This document shows positions 1 through 5,181 of a stretch of 5,230 nt of DNA, one piece after another; position 1 is the first letter of the stretch, and each line of letters starts with the position of its first letter. A program made the position numbers and the translations under genes. The notes under the pieces were generated by a model. That model worked only from the letters and a program-made list of their open reading frames with translations, had not been told where the DNA came from and searched no databases. The DNA is from an uncultured Haemophilus sp. (lineage in GTDB: Bacteria; Pseudomonadota; Gammaproteobacteria; Enterobacterales; Pasteurellaceae), in the NCBI GenBank assembly GCA_902482195.1, contig CABSZQ010000118.1, positions 1 through 5,230 on the forward strand, written 5' to 3'.

Positions 1-710
1 AATAAATTCACAGCATTTACGCGTGCAAACTCGAGCAACAAAGTGCGGTCAGTTTCGGCTAAATTTCCTTTATAGCGTAACAACATGGCTACGCCATTAT
101 CCGCTGAAACTAATTCAATATGCCCTAATTGTTTCGGGGTTGAATATTGAGCCCAAAGTACGCTCAATTTGGGGATAAGATGATTAATCGCAGGCTCTGC
201 GACTAAGCATTGCTGAATACTCACTAACTGATTGGAGTTTTTCTGACGAAATCCCATTTCAACAGTTTTATTTTTAGCACTCCACAGCAAACTTAATCGT
301 ACACGACGACGATAGCCCCATTGTTCGCCACAAATCATTGGCATTAATTGAATAGGCTCTGCTTGCAGTTTACTTAATCGAGAAAAAAGGGCTTTTTCTT
401 TGGCTTTACGCTGTATTTCCACAGGAATATGTTGGCCTTGACAACCACCACAACGTCCATAATAACGACATTGAGGCTCAACACGCTGACTACTCTTTTG
501 TAGCCACTTTTGTGCAGTGGCTAAACCATATTGACGCTTTTCATCAGTCACTACCGCTTCCACTTTTTCCGTTGGCAAGGCATTTTCAATGAACCAGGTT
601 TTACCTTGAATTTTAGAGACACCTAGCCCTTGATAATCTAAATCCTGAATTTCAGCGACAACTTTTTGTTTGGTTTTCTGTTTTTTTTGTGGAGCGTAAA
701 GTAAAGCCAT
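1..710 (-). CDS. rlmD: 23S rRNA (uracil-5-)-methyltransferase RlmD (RumA), N-terminal part, cut by window edge
   Basis: About 236 codons read from ATG at 708-710 (MALLYAPQKK) down to base 1 without a stop. The E. coli family member has about 433 residues, so roughly the second half is missing. RlmD uses S-adenosylmethionine to make m5U1939 in 23S rRNA and works in the cytoplasm. Residues about 10-68 fit a TRAM RNA-binding domain (DYQGLGVSKIQGKTWFIENA). The iron-sulfur ligands of the family are visible: C81-x5-C87-x2-C90 (CRYYGRCGGC) and a fourth Cys at 168 (QQCLVAEP). The Rossmann methyltransferase core and catalytic cysteine lie outside the window. The gene follows recO by 36 bp on the same strand, so co-transcription is likely. 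No strong ribosome binding site is seen, but the start fits homologues. A run of eight A falls in codons 8-10. An uptake sequence lies inside the gene at 41-49. The family call is confident from the cysteine pattern and gene order. Confidence 0.93.
   Translation of the reverse strand, partial: MALLYAPQKKQKTKQKVVAEIQDLDYQGLGVSKIQGKTWFIENALPTEKVEAVVTDEKRQYGLATAQKWLQKSSQRVEPQCRYYGRCGGCQGQHIPVEIQRKAKEKALFSRLSKLQAEPIQLMPMICGEQWGYRRRVRLSLLWSAKNKTVEMGFRQKNSNQLVSIQQCLVAEPAINHLIPKLSVLWAQYSTPKQLGHIELVSADNGVAMLLRYKGNLAETDRTLLLEFARVNAVNL
41..49 (+). repeat. DNA uptake signal sequence (Haemophilus type)
   Basis: Exact AAGTGCGGT with a preceding A, inside rlmD. On the coding strand it reads as D-R-T-L codons (GAC CGC ACT TTG). 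The AT-rich tail of the extended consensus is only partly present. It marks natural-transformation DNA recognition in the Hin subclade of Pasteurellaceae. Confidence 0.85.
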
Positions 711-746
711 GATGGTGTATTAATCTGTTTGTATTAAAGAAAGGGA

Positions 747-1451
747 CTATTTTAAATAAAGTACGTTTTGCGTAAATAACTCTCGACTTTTCAGCGGCTT
801 ATCGCCTAAATAAGGTTTAAGTGCAATTCGAGTAAAGCGCTTTGCTGCTTGCAAGATGGACTCATCGGTGAATTCCAAACGGTCAAAAGCAAGCAAATCT
901 CGGCCATAAAAGGTCAAGTTATCTTTCACTAACGAGGCGATAAACCCCTTTTCCGCACGATATTGGTAAGTCATCGATTCATCTACTGGTAAACCTGATC
1001 CTGCACAATGCAGAAAATCAATGCCATAACCTAAGATTTTAAGTAAATGAAATTCAAATAGACGTAATGTGGGCTCAACCTGCGGTTGAGTAGCTAAGCC
1101 TGTTAAGCACTGTAGATAATGCTGAAAAAGTTGTGGATTGGCCGTTTCGGGCTCGATCACTCGAATAATCAGCTCATTTACATAAAACCCACTATATAAA
1201 GCTGTTTGCTGCAAAGGCAACGTAATTGCTGCGGGCTCTGCTTTCGTGAGTGTTTTTAATGCGCCTTTTCCTGACCAACGAAGAAGTAATGGCGTAAAAG
1301 GCTGTAAGACAGATTTCCATGCCGAACGTTTCGCACGTGCACCTTTTGCAATAACCGTCAAACGTCCAGTTTCTTCAGTGAATAAATCCACCAAAAGGCT
1401 AGTTTCACTATAAGGACGACGATGTAACACAAAGCCGCGTTGGAGATCCAT
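747..1451 (-). CDS. recO: DNA repair protein RecO
   Basis: 234 residues, close to the usual size (about 240) of gammaproteobacterial RecO. RecO is a cytoplasmic recombination mediator. With RecR it helps load RecA onto SSB-coated single-stranded DNA in the RecFOR pathway, and it can anneal complementary strands. Residues 1-80 show the N-terminal OB-fold pattern ([32 protein letters not shown]). A helical domain follows (YVNELI 91-96, [19 protein letters not shown] 131-149). The C-terminal end carries the family motif [16 protein letters not shown] (211-226). As in the enterobacterial proteins I recall, the four-cysteine zinc site of Deinococcus-type RecO is absent; only C149 is left from it. 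ATG at 1449-1451 lies 7 bp after the oapB stop, which suggests translational coupling; no good Shine-Dalgarno is visible. rlmD follows after 36 bp. RecO identity is very likely from motifs and context. Confidence 0.96.
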   Translation of the reverse strand: MDLQRGFVLHRRPYSETSLLVDLFTEETGRLTVIAKGARAKRSAWKSVLQPFTPLLLRWSGKGALKTLTKAEPAAITLPLQQTALYSGFYVNELIIRVIEPETANPQLFQHYLQCLTGLATQPQVEPTLRLFEFHLLKILGYGIDFLHCAGSGLPVDESMTYQYRAEKGFIASLVKDNLTFYGRDLLAFDRLEFTDESILQAAKRFTRIALKPYLGDKPLKSRELFTQNVLYLK

Positions 1452-1458
1452 AAAAGAA

Positions 1459-1866
1459 TTATTTGCCTGATTTTAATTCACTTGGTTGTTTCACACAGTG
1501 TTCTGCGAGCACTTCACCTACGCTAGTTTGTAATCGACTGAAGTCATCGCGCTCCTGCCAATACCAACGAATATTCGCATAATTTCTACCACGTTCAGAA
1601 ATCACACGAGTTAATTTTTCGGTTACATCATTAAAAGTAACGGTCACCTGACTGAGTGTTTTTTTACTTTTCTGCTTTTGCTTGGTATGAACCACACTCA
1701 CTTCTTTATTGCCTTTACACAAATAAACCGTCGCCGAACCCTTTTGAGATTTTTTATCCACGGTTTGCACTTTCATTTTCTGTGGTGCGGGGTCGCTTAA
1801 TTCAACATTTTGTGAACAAGCAGAAAGACAAAGTGCGGTCAAAATTACGCTTAATTTTTTTAACAT
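1459..1866 (-). CDS. oapB: Opacity-associated protein OapB: small outer-membrane-type lipoprotein with MliC-like pattern
   Basis: 135 residues from ATG at 1864-1866. This start is preferred because it gives a complete type II signal peptide: MLKK, a hydrophobic core, then lipobox L-S-A-C with C17 as the lipidated residue. Ser at +2 favours outer-membrane sorting over inner-membrane retention. A longer reading from GTG at 1903-1905 would add 13 polar residues before the signal. The mature part has a K/Q-rich stretch (61-70), paired cysteines C50 and C124 that could form a disulfide, and a pattern Y48-x-C50, V-x-V, EKL, G93-x-x-Y96-A97, W101/W103, L112, VL, C124. That order resembles MliC/PliC lysozyme inhibitors. 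In H. influenzae the gene next to oapA and recO is oapB, linked to colony opacity; its molecular role is not known to me. A terminator separates it from oapA; recO follows after 7 bp. An uptake sequence encodes part of the signal peptide. The gene name rests mainly on synteny and size; MliC relatedness is inference. Confidence 0.85.
   Translation of the reverse strand: MLKKLSVILTALCLSACSQNVELSDPAPQKMKVQTVDKKSQKGSATVYLCKGNKEVSVVHTKQKQKSKKTLSQVTVTFNDVTEKLTRVISERGRNYANIRWYWQERDDFSRLQTSVGEVLAEHCVKQPSELKSGK
1831..1839 (+). repeat. DNA uptake signal sequence within the oapB signal peptide
   Basis: Exact AAGTGCGGT followed by an AT-rich stretch (CAAAATTA). Read on the coding strand its complement ACC GCA CTT gives Thr-Ala-Leu in the hydrophobic core of the OapB lipoprotein signal (residues 10-12). 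Confidence 0.88.
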
Positions 1867-1897
1867 GAATTCTATTTCCATCAAGGTTTGTTTATGA

Positions 1898-1921
1898 TTG
1901 CTCACTTTTCGAAATGAGCAA
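1898..1921. promoter_or_regulatory. 24-bp dyad (TTGCTCA-N10-TGAGCAA) upstream of oapB, possible operator or leader hairpin
   Basis: Two perfect 7-bp inverted arms (1898-1904 and 1915-1921) flank a 10-bp centre that itself contains the palindrome TTTCGAAA. It lies 31 bp before the oapB ATG and downstream of the oapA terminator, where an oapB promoter would be expected. No T-tract follows on either strand, so it is not a terminator. A weak -35 (TTGCTC, the left arm as read on -) and a -10-like CATAAA could overlap it. It could be a protein-binding site or an mRNA stem; neither can be settled by reading. Confidence 0.45.
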
Positions 1922-1941
1922 GGATAAACAATCTCATCTAG

Positions 1942-1964
1942 AAAAATGGGCGATTACTCGCCCA
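1942..1964 (-). terminator. Rho-independent terminator directly after oapA
   Basis: Read on the - strand, TGGGCGA-GTAA-TCGCCCA forms a perfect 7-bp GC-rich stem with a 4-nt loop, followed by five T. It begins 7 bases after the oapA stop codon. It should end the oapA transcript before oapB, so oapB would need its own promoter or read-through. Confidence 0.82.
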
Positions 1965-1971
1965 CTAAAAA

Positions 1972-3366
1972 TTATTTTTTATACTGATATGAACCATCGG
2001 CTTGACGAATGAACTTACCGCCATTTGATAAACGAAGCTCACTCACTCGGCCTTGACTATTCAACGAAACCTGTACTTTATCACCAGGTTTGAAACTGCT
2101 TAATGCATTACCTGCACCGCTTGCTTTTGTCATGGCATTCACATCTGAAATATTCAATTTATTATCACGGAATACTTGCATCAATGAAACACCTTGCGGC
2201 ACCGTTAATGTTTTTGTTGCACCTGTTGAAGCGGTTTGTACTGTTGGTTCTGTTGCTTTCACCGCATTGTTGCTTGCTGATTTCGCATCCACAATTTGAA
2301 CCTTACTATCTTTAGTTGCAACCGGTTTCGCTTCTTGAATTTTGCTTGACTCTTTTTTCACGGTTTGAGTCGGCTGAACTGTTGCTTTTTCAGCTACAGG
2401 TTTAGGTTGTTTTTTCTCTTGAACCACCGATGTTTGTTCACGACGAGGTTCTGCTTTATGCTCAACTGTTGTGGTATGTTTTTCTACAGTTGGTTGCACT
2501 GTTTTCACAGGTTCTTTAACTGGTGCAGGAGCAACAGCTGGTTGAACTGGTGCAGATTGAGTTGCTGGTTGTTGAGCAACAGTTTGTTGTGCAGGCTCTG
2601 CAGGTTGTGATTTCGCAGCATCTGCTTTATCACCTACGTACTCCATGGCTGGAGGTGTATCTGATTTAGCTTCATTTGCAGCTTGTTCTGTCGTTGCCGG
2701 CGCTGCATTGTTATTGTTATCTAATACAGTAGTTTCAACCGGTTGAGACTGATCCAATGATTGGAATTGAACCGGAATTTCATTGCTGTTTTGTTGTTCA
2801 AAAGACTCTACCGTATCTGAGTTTGGTTTTAGGGTGAAGAAAATAATCAGCAAGACCACTAACCCCAAGATAGCAATAAATAAACGGCGATGTTTTTCTG
2901 GTAACATTTGTAAAACCTTCCATTTTTCTGGTGATTTCAAGCTTGCTGCTGCAGCGGCTGTTGCTGGTGCAACTGTTTCTGCTTGAGTTTTCACTTCTTC
3001 CACAATCTCTTCTGCAGGTGAATTTTCAAAAATCACTTTTTCTTCCGCTACGTTTTCTACTTGAACATTTTCAACGGACTCTTGAGCGCCGAAAGCACTT
3101 GATTGCACTGATTGTTCAGTATTTTCACTTTGGAATGCTTGAGAAGGTGAAAAAGATTGGCTTGCTGCCGCACCAAAAGTTGGTTCGCGACGAACATGGA
3201 ATTGTGTATCTGGCTGTTCTTTTTTACCAAATAAACCTTTGGCTTTATCAAAAATTGAGCCACTTTGTTGAACCGGTTTTCTTGGTGTCACAGAGTCAGA
3301 GTGATTAAATCCTAAATCTAATTCATTTTGAGATGAATTGTCGTTAGGTTGATTTTTATTATCCAC
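1972..3366 (-). CDS. oapA: Opacity-associated protein OapA: single-pass membrane protein with C-terminal OapA (LysM-like) domain
   Basis: 464 residues from a GTG start at 3364-3366, supported by GAGG with 7-nt spacing. Order of parts: a cytoplasmic-looking N-terminal region (1-145) with ITPRKP-like and KGLFGKKEQ segments and an acidic stretch (84-130); an OapA_N-type motif (about 146-161, EKWKVLQMLPEKHRR); one membrane helix (about 162-179); a low-complexity linker rich in Pro, Gln, Val, Thr, Ala and Lys (about 181-380); and a C-terminal OapA domain (about 383-464) with VPQGVSLMQVFRDNKL, FKPGDKVQV and GRVSELRL. That domain is LysM-like and is thought to bind peptidoglycan. There is no cleavable signal peptide. 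Basic residues just before the helix suggest N-in/C-out topology, like E. coli YtfB. In H. influenzae OapA is needed for colony opacity and has been linked to epithelial adherence and nasopharyngeal colonisation. It starts 74 bp after epmB and ends 8 bp before a terminator. The H. influenzae protein is somewhat shorter, probably because of linker length. Confidence 0.94.
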   Translation of the reverse strand: MDNKNQPNDNSSQNELDLGFNHSDSVTPRKPVQQSGSIFDKAKGLFGKKEQPDTQFHVRREPTFGAAASQSFSPSQAFQSENTEQSVQSSAFGAQESVENVQVENVAEEKVIFENSPAEEIVEEVKTQAETVAPATAAAAASLKSPEKWKVLQMLPEKHRRLFIAILGLVVLLIIFFTLKPNSDTVESFEQQNSNEIPVQFQSLDQSQPVETTVLDNNNNAAPATTEQAANEAKSDTPPAMEYVGDKADAAKSQPAEPAQQTVAQQPATQSAPVQPAVAPAPVKEPVKTVQPTVEKHTTTVEHKAEPRREQTSVVQEKKQPKPVAEKATVQPTQTVKKESSKIQEAKPVATKDSKVQIVDAKSASNNAVKATEPTVQTASTGATKTLTVPQGVSLMQVFRDNKLNISDVNAMTKASGAGNALSSFKPGDKVQVSLNSQGRVSELRLSNGGKFIRQADGSYQYKK

Positions 3367-3372
3367 GGGATT

Positions 3373-3377
3373 ACCTC
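3373..3377 (-). promoter_or_regulatory. Ribosome binding site that decides the oapA GTG start
   Basis: On the - strand GAGGT sits upstream of the GTG at 3364-3366, with 7 nt between GAGG and the start. This is the best Shine-Dalgarno in the window and supports the GTG start, after which the protein reads MDNKNQPND. Confidence 0.8.
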
Positions 3378-3403
3378 GATTTGCTAAACTAAAGATCGCA
3401 CAA

Positions 3404-3412
3404 AAGTGCGGT
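3404..3412 (+). repeat. DNA uptake signal sequence between epmB and oapA
   Basis: Exact AAGTGCGGT with flanking AAAA before and GAAAAATT after, close to the extended consensus. It overlaps a small hairpin CGCAC-AAAA-GTGCG (3397-3410). No good T-tract follows on -, so it is at best a weak terminator for epmB. The stretch also must hold any oapA promoter, which I could not identify. Confidence 0.88.
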
Positions 3413-3440
3413 GAAAAATTGAATCGTATTTTATCGGATC

Positions 3441-4463
3441 TTAAGCGGTGTATAAAGTCTTATTTGGCTCTCCACCGATTTCTCGTGCTAATTTGGGCAC
3501 TAAATAGCCAGAAGTGAGCGTCTGCAATTCTTTATAAATTTGTAACGCGCGCTCATCTGAAATAAAGAAATGACTCGCCCCCTGCACTTTATCCAATAAA
3601 TGCAAGTAATAAGGCAGAATGCCCGCTTGAAACAGCTTATCGCTTAATTCTTTTAATGTATGTGGGTTATCATTCACATCCTTTAAAAGGACCGATTGAT
3701 TGAGTAATGTGACCTTAGCGCCTACCAGTTTTTGCATAGCCAAAGCAAGTTCTTTATCAATTTCATTTGGATGATTGATATGCGTCACAAACACTGTTTG
3801 TAATGGGCTTTTTAGCAATAAATCACAAAATTCATCCGTAATGCGATCTGGAATCACGACAGGCAAACGAGAGTGAATACGTAAACGCTGTAAGTGCGGT
3901 ATTTTTTCAAGGCGTTCTAATAGCCATGCCCATTCACTATCCTTTGCCATCATCGGATCGCCACCCGAAAAAATCACTTCTTCAATTTCTGGATGGGCTG
4001 CAATATAGTCTATAGCTTGTTGCCAGCTCGCTTTATTGCCTGGGTTTTGATCATAAGGAAAATGACGACGGAAACAATAACGACAGTTAACGGCACAGCC
4101 TCCTTTTGCCATGAACAGCAAGCGATTTTGGTATTTATGCAGAATATTAGGCACGGCATTTTTTTGCTGTTCATCTAAAGGATCTTGGCTAAAACCTTCG
4201 GCCTCAATAAATTCTTGTTGAGCCGTCATTACTTGTAAAAAAAGTGGGTCTTTAGGATTCCCTTTTTCCATTTTTTCAACAAAAGGTAAAGGTACTCGCA
4301 TAGCAAAAAGTTTACGAGCGACGATGTCCTCGGCAAAATCTTCAACAGGCAAATTTAAGGTTTTTAATAAGATTTTCGGATCAGAAATCGCATTTTTTAG
4401 GGTTTCTAACCAATTTTGTTCTTCTCTAATCGCAATATTTCGGGTTAAAATACGCACTTTCAA
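3441..4463 (-). CDS. epmB: EF-P beta-lysylation protein EpmB (radical-SAM L-lysine 2,3-aminomutase, YjeK)
   Basis: 340 residues; the E. coli protein has 342. EpmB converts L-alpha-lysine to (R)-beta-lysine using SAM, a [4Fe-4S] cluster and PLP. EpmA then attaches the product to Lys34 of EF-P. The radical-SAM cluster motif C123-x3-C127-x2-C130 lies in GGCAVNCRYCFRRHF, followed by SGGDP (166-170). Other family blocks are RIHSRLPVVIP (195-205), HINHPNE (228-234), LLNQSVLL (253-260) and YYLHLLDKVQGA (285-296). K335 in GGEPNK aligns with the PLP-binding lysine of the family. The start is uncertain: TTG at 4461-4463 has a weak GAG at good spacing, while GTG at 4455-4457 gives MRIL..., which is how I remember the H. 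influenzae protein beginning. Either way the protein is full length. It diverges from efp with 30 bp between start codons, and this pairing is also seen in E. coli. An uptake sequence lies inside at 3892-3900. Confidence 0.96.
   Translation of the reverse strand: MKVRILTRNIAIREEQNWLETLKNAISDPKILLKTLNLPVEDFAEDIVARKLFAMRVPLPFVEKMEKGNPKDPLFLQVMTAQQEFIEAEGFSQDPLDEQQKNAVPNILHKYQNRLLFMAKGGCAVNCRYCFRRHFPYDQNPGNKASWQQAIDYIAAHPEIEEVIFSGGDPMMAKDSEWAWLLERLEKIPHLQRLRIHSRLPVVIPDRITDEFCDLLLKSPLQTVFVTHINHPNEIDKELALAMQKLVGAKVTLLNQSVLLKDVNDNPHTLKELSDKLFQAGILPYYLHLLDKVQGASHFFISDERALQIYKELQTLTSGYLVPKLAREIGGEPNKTLYTA
3892..3900 (+). repeat. DNA uptake signal sequence within epmB
   Basis: Exact AAGTGCGGT followed by ATTTTTTC, a good AT-rich tail. 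It overlaps the codons for I-P-H-L of EpmB (residues 188-191), so it is accommodated without disturbing a conserved motif. Confidence 0.88.
4422..4451 (+). promoter_or_regulatory. Candidate efp promoter inside the 5' end of epmB
   Basis: TAAAAT at 4446-4451 matches the -10 consensus in five of six positions. A poor -35 (TTCTCT, 4422-4427) lies 18 bp upstream. Transcription would start near 4458, giving a leader of about 36 nt. Because only 30 bp separate the two start codons, the efp promoter almost has to lie within epmB codons. This is inference from sequence only; the -35 is weak. Confidence 0.4.
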
Positions 4464-4479
4464 ACAATCTCTATTTTTT

Positions 4480-4483
4480 AGGA
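4480..4483 (+). promoter_or_regulatory. efp: Ribosome binding site of efp
   Basis: AGGA lies 10 nt before the ATG at 4494 within a T-rich leader. No closer purine-rich element exists, so it is the likely Shine-Dalgarno. The spacing is slightly long. Confidence 0.6.
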
Positions 4484-4493
4484 TATTTTTAAT

Positions 4494-5060
4494 ATGGCTA
4501 CATATACTACCAGTGATTTCAAACCAGGTCTAAAATTTATGCAAGACGGTGAGCCTTGTGTGATCGTTGAAAACGAATTCGTTAAACCAGGTAAAGGCCA
4601 AGCTTTTACTCGTACTCGTATTCGTAAATTAATTTCAGGCAAAGTATTAGACGTAAACTTCAAATCTGGTACTTCGGTTGAAGCTGCTGATGTTATGGAT
4701 CTTAACCTGACTTATTCATACAAAGATGATGCATTCTGGTACTTCATGCACCCAGAAACATTTGAACAATACTCTGCTGATGCAAAAGCAGTGGGTGATG
4801 CAGAAAAATGGTTATTAGACCAAGCAGATTGTATCGTGACTTTATGGAACGGTGCGCCAATTACTGTCACTCCACCAAACTTTGTAGAATTAGAAATCAT
4901 CGACACTGACCCTGGTCTTAAAGGTGATACTGCAGGTACAGGCGGTAAACCAGCAACATTAAGTACTGGTGCTGTGGTGAAAGTACCTCTTTTCGTTCAA
5001 ATCGGCGAAGTGATTAAAGTTGATACTCGTTCAGGCGAATACGTTTCTCGTGTGAAATAA
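4494..5060 (+). CDS. efp: Elongation factor P (EF-P)
   Basis: 188 residues, the normal full length. EF-P binds between the P and E sites of the ribosome and relieves stalling at consecutive prolines. Its N-terminal KOW-like domain (about 1-64) contains the loop [12 protein letters not shown]34 within it is the residue that receives beta-lysine in enterobacteria. The two OB domains follow (about 65-128 and 129-188), with the family signature in the last one ([17 protein letters not shown], 144-160) and the C-terminal block [11 protein letters not shown]. Lysine at 34, rather than arginine, predicts the EpmA/EpmB route and not EarP rhamnosylation, consistent with epmB next door. ATG at 4494 has AGGA at 4480-4483. 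A terminator follows the stop. The protein looks nearly identical to the H. influenzae sequence as I remember it. Confidence 0.98.
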   Translation: MATYTTSDFKPGLKFMQDGEPCVIVENEFVKPGKGQAFTRTRIRKLISGKVLDVNFKSGTSVEAADVMDLNLTYSYKDDAFWYFMHPETFEQYSADAKAVGDAEKWLLDQADCIVTLWNGAPITVTPPNFVELEIIDTDPGLKGDTAGTGGKPATLSTGAVVKVPLFVQIGEVIKVDTRSGEYVSRVK

Positions 5061-5084
5061 TCTTTCATCGCAAGATAAAAAGAG

Positions 5085-5117
5085 CGGTCAATATTTAATG
5101 AATATTGACCGTTTTTT
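5085..5117 (+). terminator. Rho-independent terminator of efp
   Basis: CGGTCAATATT (5085-5095), a 5-nt loop TAATG, then AATATTGACCG (5101-5111) form a perfect 11-bp stem followed by six T. It starts 24 bp after the efp stop. The left arm and its flank (AAAGAGCGGTCAATATTT) resemble an uptake sequence with one core mismatch. On the - strand the hairpin is followed by CTC and five T, so it may act weakly in both directions. Confidence 0.88.
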
Positions 5118-5145
5118 ATTACCTGCTCATTAATTTCTGAGAGAT

Positions 5146-5171
5146 AAAAAATGCGGTTATTTCTAACCGCA
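5146..5171 (-). terminator. Rho-independent terminator of the gene entering from the right, built from paired uptake sequences
   Basis: On the - strand TGCGGTTA-GAAA-TAACCGCA is a perfect 8-bp stem with a GAAA loop, followed by six T. It lies 10 bp beyond the stop of the partial - strand gene at 5182. The first arm is part of an exact uptake sequence and the second arm is an inverted copy with one mismatch, an arrangement common at terminators in Haemophilus. Confidence 0.82.
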
Positions 5172-5174
5172 CTT
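5166..5174 (-). repeat. DNA uptake signal sequence in the terminator after the right-edge gene
   Basis: Exact AAGTGCGGT on the - strand (ACCGCACTT on +). It is paired with a one-mismatch inverted copy, AAATGCGGT at 5149-5157, and the two form the terminator stem described separately. Confidence 0.88.
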
Positions 5175-5181
5175 TAATTGA

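Noticed and set aside
1867..1905. Longer oapB reading from a GTG at 1903-1905 that adds MSNHKQTLMEIEF
   Set aside because: It would place 13 polar residues before a perfect lipoprotein signal peptide, and its start lies within the dyad. ATG at 1864-1866 gives a standard lipobox arrangement.
2365..2610. Cys/Phe/Leu-rich 81-codon + strand frame
   Set aside because: Its composition mirrors the antisense of the P/Q/T/K-rich OapA linker; it is a shadow frame and not a gene.
2440..2620. Possible tandem repeats in the OapA linker DNA
   Set aside because: The codons are biased towards Pro, Val, Gln, Ala and Thr, but I find no fixed repeat unit or tract suited to slippage. It is low complexity only.
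2931..3308. 125-codon open frame on the + strand opposite oapA
   Set aside because: It is antisense to the well-supported oapA and Leu/Phe-rich, as expected from reversed low-complexity Gln/Glu/Lys codons. It has no recognisable motif or good ribosome binding site.
3397..3410. CGCAC-AAAA-GTGCG hairpin as an epmB terminator
   Set aside because: The stem is only 5 bp and the downstream - strand sequence (ATCTTTAG) is not a real T-tract, so I did not list it as a terminator.
4478..4663. 61-codon - strand frame opposite the start of efp
   Set aside because: It lies antisense to the highly conserved EF-P N-terminal domain and shows no protein features of its own.
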